Positions 49,900 to 62,272 of a DNA stretch of 64,000 bases are shown here, piece by piece. Every line of letters starts with the position of its first letter. Position 1 is the stretch's first letter. The position numbers were made by a program, and so were the translations under genes. This DNA comes from Spirodela intermedia (taxonomy: Eukaryota > Streptophyta > Magnoliopsida > Alismatales > Araceae). The stretch is taken from the NCBI GenBank assembly GCA_902729315.2, contig LR746277.1:5523001-5587000 (forward strand). The letters are read 5' to 3'. Below the pieces are notes generated by a model, which worked only from the letters and a program-made list of their open reading frames with translations, made no database searches and had not been told where the DNA came from.

Positions 49900-50288
49900 A
49901 GAGATTTTTGGTCTTCTATTTCCCTAAAGTGTATGATCGAGATTTTCGGGCTTCTCAAATGTTCGTTTATTAATAAGTTCCAGACGCCTAACGCGGTCAT
50001 GCATGGAAACCCATTCTTGTGGGTCATATAGCTAGTGATTGTCTTCTTCATCATCTAATCTGTTCGTTAGAGTATCAAGTCGATTAGGGCTCGAGCGATG
50101 GATGTTCGTCCTCTCTTATTACAGCCATGGTTGACTCTGGAACACGCTTGATTAATGACCCTGAACAAAAAAAGACACTGTATTTGTAAATGTGTCCATC
50201 CGAGCGTGGGGGACGGCTTCATAATCGGGGGCCGCGGTGAGTCCTTGACCCGAGGGAAGAGTGGCGTTCTCCTTTTACTAGCCCTCAG
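49900..50288. other. Upstream region of the PPR gene
   Basis: This is the transition from AT-rich repeats to GC-rich genic DNA. No gene is seen; it presumably holds the PPR promoter. Confidence 0.45.
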
Positions 50289-51751
50289 ATGGAGGCCATG
50301 CACGTAAACCTCTCCGGCGTCCTGGCTTCCGTGTCCTCCCGCAGGGCTGCTCCGGCCGGCGGAGCTCCGCCGGTGCTCACTCGGTGGCGGCACGGTGGTT
50401 CCGCGAGTGCCCACCGTGATCCTCCCCACCGAGAGGTACGATTCCGAACACTCCAATCAGCCGCGGCTTCGGAAGCTCTCCTCCTGTTCGTGATCGTACC
50501 TTCTCTCTGTCTCTTCCAATGGCGCTTGTAATTCTGTAGAGCCCGGGGCTTTGCAGGCCTCAAGCGCTGATCCCGTGTTCTGAAGATGAGGTGTTTGTTG
50601 TATTTCCCCTGAGGTGGAGAGGTGGGGGAGGTCGTCGTGATCCTGACCTTCGGCGTGTCTGTTCCTGAGAGCAGATGGTGGGGTGCCGGATTCGGAAGAG
50701 AGGCGGCGTTGGCGGCTCTGGTGATGTGGAGCTCGCCCCAGGGGAGATGACGATGCCGTCCTTGATGCTGCTCTACGCCGACAAGGCCCTGTTCTCGGAA
50801 TCCCGTGCGCTGTGGCTCGAGATCATCAACAGCTCCGTCGTGCCCGGCGCGGAGGTGGTGCTACGTCTGATGGACGCCTATCTCCGGGCGGGGCAGTTCG
50901 ACGAGCTCGCGAGGGTCGTCCGCGAGGTCGCATCCAGGGATTACGAATTCTGCGCGGAGATATACTCCGCCGCCGTCTCCTGCTTCGGGAGCGCAGGGAA
51001 GCTGGCGATGATGGAGACAATGTTGAGGGAGATGGCCTCGAAAGGGATCAAGATAGACTCCCTGACGGGGAACGCCTTCGTCGAGTATTACAGCGCCTTC
51101 GGCTCCCTGTCGGACATGGAAACCGCGTACGGGCGGCTGAAGAGGTCGAGGCTCCTGATAGAGAGGGGGGCGATCAGGTCCATGGCGCGGGCTTACATTT
51201 CCAAGAGGAAGTTCTATCTTCTCGGGGAGTTCCTCAGGGATGTGGGCCTCGGTCGGCGCAACGTAGGGAACCTCCTCTGGAACCTGCTGCTGCTCTCATA
51301 CGCCGCCAACTTCAAGATGAAGAGCTTGCAGAGGGCGTTCCTGGAGATGGCGGAGGCGGGCTTCTCCCCCGACCTGACCACCTTCAACATCCGGGCCCTG
51401 GCTTTCTCGAGGATGTGCATGGTCTGGGACCTCCACCTGAGCGTCGAGCACATGGCGCACCAGAGGGTCCTCCCCGATCTGGTGACCTGCGGGTGCGTGG
51501 TGGACCTGTTCCTGGAGAGGAGGCTCGGGAGGAACCTGTCTTTCGTCTTGAGGAAAATGGACCTCAACGGGCCACCGAGAGTTTCCACAGATCCTCTGGT
51601 GTTTGAGGTCTTCGGAAAGGGGGACTTCCACTCGAGCGCGGAGGCCCTGTTGGAGTCCAAACACCGTCGGAGAAACTGGGCCTACTCCTCGTTGATTTCC
51701 ATGTATCTGAAGAAACAATACAGAAGCAACCAGGTGATCTGGAATTACTGA
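50289..51751 (+). CDS. Pentatricopeptide repeat (PPR) protein, P-class, probably organellar
   Basis: PPR proteins bind organellar RNA and direct splicing, stability or translation. Exons 50289-50435 and 50675-51751 join in frame to 407 residues. The N-terminus, rich in Ser, Arg and Ala with few acidic residues, looks like a plastid or mitochondrial transit peptide. The body consists of degenerate 35-residue helical repeats, for example EIYSAAVSCFGSAGKLAMME with TMLREMASKGIKIDSLTGNA, then LLWNLLLLSYAANFKMKSL and EMAEAGFSPDLTTFNIRALA. There is no E, DYW or SMR domain. The layout resembles the short family typified by Arabidopsis At3g42630; that assignment is uncertain. A second in-frame ATG lies three codons inside. 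Exon 2 alone begins with ATG, so a shorter form lacking the transit peptide could be made if the first exon were skipped. Confidence 0.85.
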
Positions 51752-52316
51752 ACTCTCCTCCTCCTCCTCCTCCTCCTCCTCCTCCTCAGTTCGACTCGAT
51801 CACAGGGATTACGGACCAACTTCTGATTGATTATAGATTGTATGAGAATTACCCAGATGGGGAAGTCCTGACTGCGACATTTTTAATTAATAAGAGAATT
51901 TTCACTCAAGAGAATTGTTCCCACGGTTGTGGCAACTCCGCCTCCCGCACTCCACGCCTCTGATCTCGTCGACCATCTTCCTCCGTGAATGGGCGAGAAA
52001 GGTGGCTGATGGAGCTTCCTTCCTTCCCCTGTAACGGTGAAACCTCGCGCGAACCGATTATGTCGTGGCAGAAGAGATGGTCTTGCCGTATTTGCATCCT
52101 CTGCTCAAACCCCCACTCTTGTCGCGCTCCCCGCGGCAGAAGCGATCACTCTTTCCTTCTCCGGCCCTCCGACGGAGAGCTCTGATAGGAGTTCTACTGA
52201 GAGAGATGGCGTACAGTTGTTCTTCTTGAAGACGCTTCTGAGCTCCGTGTGATCAAGCTATATCCATTCTATACAACGACAGTAGCCTCGGTTACTGCTA
52301 CCCAATATTCTTCTTC
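51752..52316. other. Convergent 3' regions of the PPR and receptor-kinase genes
   Basis: A CTC trinucleotide run at 51756-51786 follows the PPR stop. No other gene is seen. Open frames here are short. Confidence 0.5.
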
Positions 52317-54827
52317 TCAGGGGATGTCGCCTTGGGTCACGGCGGAGGAAACCCCCTCCCCCTCTATCAACTCCTCGATCCTCCTCAGGGCTTCCGCCAC
52401 GTCCCACCGCTCCCCCACGTCGGGCTCGCAGCATGCCAGGCCGATCTGGAAGAGCATCATCATCTCCCCCCGTGTGTTCTTGGTACCCTCCATTGCCCCG
52501 TCGAAGAGCTCCTCCGCCCGCTCCTCCCGCACCAGCGACTCCACCCACGCCGCCAGCTCCGCGGCCCCATTGCTGCTGCAGGACCCGCTGCCGCTGCCGC
52601 CGTTGCTCTCCCCTCGCCGCCGCCGCCGCTGGACGTGCCTCTCGGGGTCCCTCCCCGTGAGCACCTCTAGGATCAGTATGCCGAAGCTCCAAACGTCGGA
52701 CTTCCTGGTGGTGCGGCCGTGTTGTAGGAACTCCGGCGAGCGGTACGCCACCAAGGCGTCGGAGGCGTGGGCGGGGTTCACCACGGGGGAGAGCCCGTAG
52801 TCGGCGAGGAGTGGGACCATGGCATCTCCGAGGAGGACATTGGAGGACTTGAGATGGCCGTGAGGGGCGGTGAGCATGGGGAGCTCTCTGTAGAGGTAGA
52901 GGAGCCCCTTTGCCACGGCCTTCAAGATCTGCAGCCTCGTCGCCCAGTCGAGCGCCGGACGATCCGAGCTCCGGTAGTTTCCTGGAGAAATTGTAACCCG
53001 GAAAGAATCAGAATCATCCACCCACCATATTCTGAGCATTAATTCTGTAAAATGTCATAATTTTCTCGTCTGATTCTTCATCCCGAGAGCATGAGAAACT
53101 CGGTGAAATGGACTCATCGCTCTTGATGGTGATAATCGTGGTGATTTTCATCACAAGACTAGATTATCCATAATTCTCGTAACGTCAGATGAGAAAAAAG
53201 CTTGTGTCCAAATTATTTTTGTTTTTTCTTCACCCGCACAAACAATCTCCGCTTTTATTGTTTTAGAAAAATTCAATTATCGGGTAGTAATTCCTCATAT
53301 AGAAACGGCTCAGGACGATCGGAGAATTTCACGGCTCAGGAGACAACAGCTCTCGATGGAACTGAGTATTTGTGAGAACAAAAAGTTGGGATTTTTATTA
53401 CCGTGGAGAAGATGAGAGAGGCTGCCGTTGGGGATGTAATCGGTGACGAGGAGCTTCTCCCTGTTCGTGTAGTAGTAGGCGACGACGGGGAGAAGGTTGG
53501 GGTGAGAGAGCCTGCCGAGCCGCCGCATGTGCTCTTGGAACTCCTCCTTCCCCACCCCGTTCATCTCCCTGAACCTCTTCACCACCATGGTCGGTCCCTC
53601 GAGCAGCATCGCCTTGTACGATGAGCCGAACGCTCCGCCGCCCAGAACCTCCGCCGACGCCCTCAGCAGATCCTGCAGCTCGAATCTCTCCCTTCCCTCC
53701 TGCACCATCACGAGCTGCGTCCCGTGCTCCTCTTCCCTGCCGCCGCCGCCGCCGCCGCCGCTGACGCCTCCCGCTTTCTTCCTCTTCCCGCTGCTGCCGG
53801 CGCAGCCCTGCTCAAGGCAGTTGGGGTCCAGGGAGGCAGACTTCTTGCGCGCGGACGAAGGTGGCCGCCCCAGCTGGTACTCCTCCGATGGGCGCCGCCG
53901 CCGGAGGGCGGCGAATATGGCGGCGGCGATCGCCAGGACGACGACTACGACCATCACCCCGATTCCCACGAGCAGTGGCGTTGACGATGTCTTCGTCGAC
54001 GTGTCTGAGTTGGCTCTGCATGGGACGCCGAGGGCGTCGCCGCACAAACCCTTGTTCCCTATGCCAACGCGTCCAGAATAGGAAAAAAAGAAAAGAGTTT
54101 TTGTCAACAGCCTGCAACACCGGAGTTGGAGGGAACACTGATAATCGTCTGCGCGTTCCTTCTCACCTGCGAAGCAGCTCGCGTCAATTGAGGTGAGGCT
54201 AGCCGGAATCGGGCCCTCCAGGAGGTTGTGGGACACGTTGAGCTTCAGCCCCCCTCCGGGCCTGAACTCCGGCAAGGCGCCGGTGAACTCGTTTTCTTGC
54301 AGGGACAGCTCGGCGAGATTGGGCAGCCCCGCAAGAGACGACGGAATAGGTCCGGTGATCGCGTTGTGCTCCAGGTGGACGGCCCAGAGGGAGTCCATGC
54401 CAGAGAAGGCGTCGGCGGCGATCTCCCCCGATAGCCTGTTGTAGGCCAGGTAAACGCTCCTCAGCCTCGGAAGATTGCGCAGAGAGGGGACTGAGCCTTT
54501 GAAGCTGTTGTTCATGAGGCTGAGGCTGCGCAGCTCCGGGAGGCCGTCGAGGGCCGCGGTGTCGAGCGTACCCGAGAGGGTCATGCTCTCGAGAACCAGC
54601 TTGATCACCTTGCCGTCCTCGCAGCGGACGCCGGTCCAGTTGCCCTCCTTGCCGCCGAGGCAAGGTCCGGCGTTGGAGACGGAGGTCCAGTCACTGAGGG
54701 CACCGGCGTCGTCCCTCGTCGCTGCCTTGAAGCGGAGGAGCACGTCAGCCTGCGACACTGGCGCCGCCATTACCGATGCTGCCGCAATGCAGACGAGGAC
54801 AGCGAGAAGCGAGGCCTCGCCGGACAT
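52317..54827 (-). CDS. Pollen-receptor-like LRR receptor kinase, probably inactive
   Basis: LRR-III type plasma-membrane receptor related to the pollen receptor kinases (PRK), which sense peptide cues and activate ROP GEFs during pollen tube growth. Exons 54167-54827, 53402-54058 and 52317-52981 join to 660 residues. Signal peptide about 1-22; LRR N-terminal cap to about 75; about five LRRs to 215; membrane helix about 249-272; basic stop-transfer RRRRP; Gly-rich linker; kinase domain about 345-640. The glycine loop is GGGAFG and the VVK lysine (about 381) is present, but the HRD motif is replaced by HGHLKSSN (about 480) and DFG by DYGL (about 500), so phosphotransfer is probably weak or absent, as in known PRK relatives. 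A Ser/Gly/Arg-rich insert of about 25 residues lies in the C-lobe. Exact PRK member unknown. Confidence 0.92.
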
Positions 54828-56092
54828 AGCTGCTGCTGCGCTCCGGGGTCTGGTGGCGCTGTACTGCCCGGCAGCAGCTCTGTCCTAGAGGCGGAGGGGG
54901 GAGTGGGGAGGGGGGCTGGAGGACGGGGAGGGGGGTTGGGGAGGTACACAAGAGTTAAAGATCATTGGTAGACGGAGGAGACGTGGGATCCGACGGCATG
55001 AATGGCTTTTGGGAGGAATGGCGGGGAGGAAGGACGAGGAAGGAGGGGCGACGACGGAGGAGAAGGGAGCTAAGAATAGACCCCCCGGGAGGTGGGGGGA
55101 AGCCCAGATCCGCGTGTTCGTCTTGTCAATGATCTGTCTGGGTTCTCCGCTCTTGACGGGAGAGCCGCAAGCCCCTCCCTCCGTCTCTTCTTCCCCTCTG
55201 TCCTTCCTCTCTCGCTCTCGCTCTCTCTGCTTTCCGCTTTTAGTCACCCGCACCTCCGAAACAGAGCTGGCCGATTAACCGACATGATCACCGCTGTTAC
55301 CGTGACGGGCACCGTGAAAACTCCGACGGGCGGCACCCTCTCCCCTCTCCCGCGGAGGGGGAGACCTTCTTTCTTCCTGTTGGCTGCGATTTCTCTGTTT
55401 CCAGCTTCGGGGGAACTGAGTTGGAGGTAGGTGAGGGGGGGGGGGGTTGGGTGGAAGAAGGGCCGCCGATTCCTATGCCGAGCGACCCAGATCGGAATCG
55501 GTTGGGGGGTGGGAGGGGCAGAATCGGACCCCCACGTGGCGCGTTACAAAAGGGAATTGAAATGGCTCAACCCTGACAAACCCTCACCTCGTCGTCGTGT
55601 ACCCCAAGAACCCTCGTCATCCTCGCCCGTCGCAGGCGCTCGAATCCTCCCCCGGACATCCAATCAATTCCCTTTCGCTCTCGCTCTCTCTCTCCCCTCT
55701 TCCCTGGGTGTCTGCTGCCAACTGCGGCCGACGGCGACGAAGGATCACTCGCGATCGTCGGTTGTCGAGAAGTTCTGCATCAGTCCCATTCCCGGTTTAG
55801 GGCTCCACGAGGGGAGGACGGACCTCCAGTCCGCCTGTTTTTTTTCACGGGTTAGTGAATTGGTGCCCGCACAATCCTGATATATCGTACGGTTCTTTCC
55901 ATATTGGCTTTTGTTTCTTCTCGTGTCTTATTTCCTGCGCACTTTTCATCCATCTATGTGCGTTCTACAAGTTAAACTATGAAGGCCGCTCTCAGGGCCG
56001 GTGTTTGCAGCCTTTTTTGCCCTTTTGAACTTTCTTCTAATTATTTGACATGACGATATGGGCGTAGGCCTTTGGTCAATTCGCGGCAAGCG
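54828..56092. other. Divergent promoter region of the receptor kinase and RPN13
   Basis: Receptor-kinase leader and promoter lie to the left; the RPN13 promoter and 5' UTR (pyrimidine-rich from about 55.6 kb, probably with a 5' UTR intron) lie to the right. G-tracts occur at about 54,890-54,945 and 55,430-55,450. No other gene is seen. Confidence 0.5.
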
Positions 56093-59000
56093 ATGGATGC
56101 TATGACCCCCTTGCAGGTATTTCCGTGCTCTCTTCTTGTTTATTTTATGATTTCCTCAGCCCACTGTCTAACTAACTGACTCTTACAGAGCTTCTCCTGT
56201 CGTAGACTAGCGAGAGACTCTGTGACTGTGGTAGAACATTCTTGAGAATAATTGATTTTTTCTCTCTTTTTCCTTTCAAGTAGTTAGAGCAAGAAATTGT
56301 CTGCGTTATCTATTTTTCTCTCTCCATATCGTTTTTTCCTACTTAATCTGTCTCCCATTTCAGGAAGTTATGATGGAGTTCCGCGCAGGGAAGATGTTTC
56401 TTGATGGGACTCGAGTGATTCCTGATACTCGCAAGGGCCTGGTCAGGATAGGAAGGGTACGATAGACCTAGGATCATGGGGTCATGCATCACGCCTTTTT
56501 TTTAATTCTGCATTATTGCTCTCAACATTTCCTGTTTGCCGTGATTTATGACGTGGGACATATCTCACCGCCTTTACAAATTCCAGGGAGAGGAAGGACT
56601 TGTCCACTTTCAGTGGCTTGACCGGGGACACAACTCAGTGGAAGATGTATCCTTTTCCCTGTCATATTGTTTCACAAGATGTGGATGATAATCAAACAAT
56701 CAAAAGAATATGCTTTTTTTTTTTTCAAATACTAGTTGTCGGCTCCATAGCATCCAGTTGTTTCAGTCTGACATTCAGGAACTGTTTCCATTATAACCCC
56801 CCTGTTCTATATATAACACGTTTAATCTTATTAACTGTTGCCTTCGATTCTCATTCGTCATCTACTTACAAGTTTTGAAGTTTCAGTTGATGGAACTATC
56901 TAATCTGTATGATGTTATTCTATATATATGCTCGGTGGCACGTACCATTTTACATTATTGATCTCATCCAAAGTTCATTATTCTCCTATCGCGAAATATT
57001 AGCCTTATTCTTGCCGAGTATCAATGATCATTGCAAGTTCATGTTTTCTGTTAATTCAAGATGCTACAGGATCAGATAATACTCCCTGATGAGGCTGTTT
57101 TTGAGAAGGTACCTTTTATTGTGCTCAATTAATTAATTAATATTTTCTCCCTGTAGTTTAGACGTCCTTTTGTTATTTGTTTTTTTGCTTGTTCAGGTCA
57201 GCCAGTCATCCGATAGAGTGTACATTTTGAAGTTCAGCACAGACAATAGGAAGTTTTTCTTCTGGATGCAGGTTAGTTAGTTTTATTGAGAACGCTTCTT
57301 TTCAATTTCATGGCATATTTTCTGTACCAATGGCTTCTTTGCGTGCTGGATAGTGTTTATGTTGTTTGTACGTTCTAACCTCTAGTTATCTGAGAGATAT
57401 GTAGGAGCCAGACTCTAACAGAGACATGGAAATTTGTGACTCCGTCAATGACTTTATCAACAGACCTTTAGGTATCTTGAAAATTACATCTTTAGAGCCG
57501 TGTAATATTTATTTCGTTGTCGTCACCATATTCTTTGTTTACTTTCTCAGATATGCTTGCTGAGGAAGAGACTGAAGCTTTGGATCCTATGCAGGTGCCT
57601 GAAACTTCAGGAGACAATGCAGATGATGAAACATCGCCTAGGTGTGATTCTGCTTAGGAAATAATGGCTATTGTTTGAAATATTCAGTGAGATATTACGG
57701 GTCACTTACTCTCTTTTAAGTTTTATGATTTAATGAAATGAGAGTTTAAGATTTTCTGGTGTTTAGGTTTATGTCACTAGATATCTATTTTTGCTAGCAT
57801 CTGGATTATGGGCATATGACGAATACGATAAAACTGCTTCTTGCAAATAACATAATCTTTTGGATCTTACAGAGGCATTCGATTAGATTCTTTTTGGACG
57901 TTTAATTCATTTTGTTCTCATTTAATTTTTATTTTGATATTTTATCTGGAGAAAAACTTGCTTTTGATAAATCTAGGGACATGCGTATTAATCTGTAGTT
58001 GATGTTTTTCATGTCAACTTTTATATGGTATACGATATCAGAAATGAAACTCTATGGGAAACTTAAGTAATGGGTTGTTTGGATTATCAATTTTGATGAG
58101 AATATGTAAAGGAAACATAGTCAAGGGGGAAAAGTTTATGCAAAAAGATGAGGCAGGAATCATCAACTTCATGTTTTTCAAAATTAAATGGCTGTGTACG
58201 TCTGTGAGACATTGTCTTGGCGTGTCTGCTAGTCCTGCCTGTTCCTTAGACGGTTTCCAGATAACGTAGATTATACGGTAGGTGAGAGAGGAGAGGGAGG
58301 CATCAATTTGCTTCTTCTCTTTCACCTTAATTTTCTTCCTCTTTCTTGTGCGTATCTTTGTGTAAGGTTTAAATTGTCTCTTAGCTCCCCTTGTGATGTG
58401 CTTTCATATTTCTGATGGCTACTCATTTGGCAGCCCCGCAAATGACATTTTCCTATTTTGGACTTTTTATTTAGCTTTGTCCTACCAGCTGTAATTCATA
58501 TTCGTTTAGTTTCTTTAGTCTCTTTTAAAACCTGTTTTTTCACAATCTGAGAGCAATGTTTTAGGCCATATTCCTGTTTCTTCTATTTCAACTTTTTAAT
58601 TACCATCCTAGTTTTTGGTTTAATGCGTACTTGGTTTTGTGCTTATTTCCTATACACTGCTAATACAACCAACCTATGCTAAATTAGAGCTCATATACAT
58701 TGATCCATGATTCTTTTCTATCATAGAATTCATCTGACACATTGTTCAATGCCAGGAAATTTCTCTCATTCGAAAGTGTTTATTCATGTCACGATTACAA
58801 TCGTCCCATATTCTCAATACATTGCGTTTTTCAATTTGATTTTTTCCATAGTCTTGTTGATGCTAACTTCGCAACAGATAGGGATGAATTCATCGTTGTT
58901 CAGATGATTTCTTTCTGTAGAAAGGATTAAATGCCCCATCTGTCAACAGAAACTCCGGATTATGCAACTGTCTTAGTTTTTGCATTTTCTTTGGCAGAGT

Positions 59001-60169
59001 GTTGGACCATAACATAAATGATCTACGTGGTGTTTAGATCAGAACTCAGCCCATTCTGGCTTTCTCAATCTAGGAATAAACGTAAAAGTAAAGGAAGATT
59101 AGAGCGTAAATGGAGAACGAGGTAATAAATTGAATAAAATAAAATAAAATAAGAAATCTTTTCAGCGACTCCGGATGGTTGGATATGACCTTGGGCGTCT
59201 GCTATGCCTGCTGGTTCTACGACTCCTGTTGACCATGTGGTCTTTCACACCATTTCTTTTTTCCTTCCACTCCCCAACCTGCTTTTACTGCCCTTAGCCT
59301 CCGGCCACGTATTTTTTAAGGTCCAAGTATCTATGATGATGCCATGGAGCAAACTTTTGATCGAAGTCATTTGCTCTCTGTGTCTGTATAGCCGTTGGAC
59401 CCTGAATCGTCCAAATCTGACATGTTCTTCTTTACTTCTCAGCCCTGGGAGCTCGCTTCAACAAAACCTTGCTGCAGATGAAGCAACTTCATCAGCCGGG
59501 CGTGTACAATTAGCTGACTTGCAGAGAATATTGCGCCACATTCAGCCCGCAGGTTTTTCCTCCAGATGAATATTACACTTTTCGCAGAGTGAATCATTGT
59601 TTTTGTTAATGTTCTGAGCATCTTATGCATGCATTTGGATCATGTCAGGTGCTTCGGAAGACCCTGACGAAGGTAAATTCTGTCTTCTCCCGTTTTCTTT
59701 CATCTCTCTGATCATTGCCCCTCATTCTATTGGATGTTAGGCTTGGGATTAGGAGATATCCTGAAGCCGGATCTGCTTCTGCCGCTGATTGAGAATTTAA
59801 CCCTGGAAAAGAGGCTCGTGTCACACTTGCCCGAGGTATTATTGGCTGGTCAGATCCATTATTTTTGCATTTCATCATTGTTGACTCCCTTCTCAGAGAA
59901 CTCTTCCTGTCTTGTCTATCACAGGGTTCATGGACTTCCGAAGAGTTCATGGATGTGCTCCAGAGTCCACCTTTTCGGCAGCAACTTGAAACTTTTAGCC
60001 ATGTGAGGAACCACCTCCCAGTCACCAGACTGTTGCTCTTATAAAATTCTCAGATTGTCTGACTTTGATGCTTACAGGTTCTTCGAACCGGGCAAGTTGA
60101 TTTGACTCAGTTTGGAATCGACCCTACTAAATGTATGTTGCGGTTGTGTCATCATAATATGTGAAGCAC

Positions 60170-60207
<38 letters not shown>

Positions 60208-60425
60208 AAGCAGGCACCTACTTTTAGTATGAAGCAGGGGTCATGGCACATGCATCTCCAGCAAGCTGAACGCTTTTCTGAACCCCACTTGCAGATAAGT
60301 TCAGCGTGCTCTCCTTCCTCGAGGCGCTGGATGACTCGGTGGCCAAGTCGCCCGGATCCGGCGACGGGGACGGGGAAACGAAGGCGCAGAGGAGTGGAGA
60401 CGACAACGCGATGGACGACAGCTAG
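56093..60425 (+). CDS. RPN13: 26S proteasome regulatory subunit RPN13 (ubiquitin receptor, ADRM1 family)
   Basis: Proteasome base/lid receptor that binds ubiquitin chains and recruits the deubiquitinase UCH37/UCH2. Thirteen coding exons: 56093-56116, 56364-56456, 56587-56646, 57070-57108, 57197-57271, 57405-57471, 57551-57641, 59443-59552, 59649-59672, 59741-59835, 59925-60002, 60078-60132 and 60295-60425, giving 313 residues. The N-terminal Pru domain (about 10-115) shows [41 protein letters not shown] and FFFWMQEP. The C-terminal DEUBAD domain (about 170-285) shows [29 protein letters not shown] and [23 protein letters not shown]. An acidic, Ser/Thr-rich linker joins them. The first coding exon is only 24 bp. 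An ATG further upstream would change only the first few residues. The 1.8 kb intron 7 contains no other gene that I can see. Confidence 0.94.
60172..60205. repeat. (CA)n microsatellite in RPN13 intron 12
   Basis: A pure CA run, about 40 bp after the exon 12 donor. Confidence 0.9.
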
Positions 60426-60945
60426 CTGCTCTCGCTCTGAGGTGGGGGGAGGGTGGCGCGGGCTGGGGAGTAGAAGAGCGAAGAGAGGGATTGTTGCTTT
60501 GAGGAGTCGTCTACCAGTAATTTCTTTCCCCCGGCTAACCCTCCGATTTTTCTAGTAAATTATTTCTGCTTTGAAGATGAGAGATTACATTTTGCCGGCA
60601 TTTCCCTTTGGAAAATGGTTTGGACTCTCTTCGATCAGCGCAGAAATCAATCATCCAAGATAATGAATAATTCGAGGGCATCTTGGAGAGAGGATCTCAG
60701 GAAGAAGTACTGAGCGCGGAACTGGCACCGATATCATCAATCACATCCTGAAAGGCACTGGCTTTTGCTTGATTCTTGGATCCTAGACGCCGAGGCAACA
60801 GTCAAAAAAACGAGGGCAACAGACAAAAGGATGCGACCACCCAAAAAAAAAAAAAAAAAAAGGCTTGGAGGAGGAGGAGCTCTGCGTTAGTTCTTGGGTG
60901 GGGTAAGTAGCCCCGCCCCGGGTGTGTACGGAACGGGCGGGACCT
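60426..60945. other. Convergent 3' regions of RPN13 and the RHON1-like gene
   Basis: Both transcripts end here. A poly-A run at 60843-60860 is present. No other gene is seen. Confidence 0.5.
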
Positions 60946-62232
60946 TCATCGGTCTCCCTCGCTGCTGGCCAGCAGCTCCAAGAGCTCGCTCTTCTTCAGC
61001 TTCGAGTACCCCTTCATGCCCCGGGATTTCGCGAGCGCCCTCAGTTCCGAGAGCTTGAGCGAGCTCAAATCCGTGCTCTCCTCTGACGGCGGCCCTGCAC
61101 CACCCTCCTCCTCCTCCGCGTCTTCGGCGTCGGAGTCGTCCGACGGCTCGTCGTCGAAGGCTTCGTGCTCGTCCAAGGAGATGGGTTCCTCCTCTTCCTC
61201 GTCTGGATCCGGGGCGGAAGCTTTCTTCTTCGCTGCTGATTTTTGAGGAGCAGGCTCGTTGTTGACCTCCTCTGCAGAATAAACCGGCTGGTACTTCACT
61301 CTGGGAACCGGGGATCTACGCTGGAAATTTGACGGCGGCCTCCTGGTAAAGGGAGGGGGGGGCACAGTTTCTTCCACGTCTTCTTCTGGGACCATGCTGC
61401 TCGACTCGAAGAAGCTCGAATTCTGCGTGTCCTCAAAAGGGCTGTTCCTGTCGGGCTGGTCGACCTCGTAGTTCTTCTCCCCGCCGCCCTTCTTCTTCCC
61501 TTGATCCACAGAGTGCTTCCGCAGGAGCTTGAGCAGGGAGTCCACGGTGCCCCTCTCTCCCTGGCCCTGTGTAGAGGCGGCCTCCATCTTCTTCTCCTCT
61601 TTCACCGCCGCCCGCTCTCGGAGCTGAGCTTGGACCTTCCTGAACAGCTCGACGATCTCCTTCTCTCTCTGCCCCGGGGCCGCCGTGGCCTGATGCCTTG
61701 GGTTGCTTGAGAGGGAGAGCAGCGGCCCGTTTTTAGACGTCAAGAGATCCGCAGCGTCGTCAGAGTTCTCGGAGTTGTCTCTGTCCTGGTTCTGCCTACT
61801 CCGGCCCCTGGAGAACCCCTTGCTCTGTCTCGAAAAGTCTGGGTTTTTTCTCTGGCTACTGCTGGCGGTGCAAGCAAAGGACCTCCTTCTGGAATCACAT
61901 CTTCTCACCATGATCTGACCCCGACGGAACAGCTTATGGCCGTCGTCATGGCGGGACGATACGACCGCCCTCCCCGAAACTCCGGAGCAGCGAAGGCAAT
62001 TTCCCTCGCGGAGGATGCATCCTGTGTAGTAGAACATCTCTTTATGGAAACAATCGACCAAAAAATTTTAGCGCACAGCATATTTTACTAGTCAGCGATG
62101 GCGACCAAAATTTCCCCAAGCAGACTGAGTTCATATACTAAACAGCATAACAACATGCAGGGCAGGGTTGATTCGCGACTGTCTATGGGCTAGTAAGAAA
62201 CTAAAGCACTCATGGCACAATGCAGCTTATCG

Positions 62233-62272
<40 letters not shown>

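Noticed and set aside
50812-51606. A 264-codon second plus frame within the PPR exon
   Set aside because: It is a shifted frame of the PPR coding exon, with no helical-repeat pattern and Arg/Gly-rich GC-driven sequence.
62022-62061. ATG at 62061 as the main start of the RHON1-like gene
   Set aside because: A CACAG acceptor at 62022 and a small upstream exon give a better family-like N-terminus. The 13 extra residues before the acceptor look intronic.
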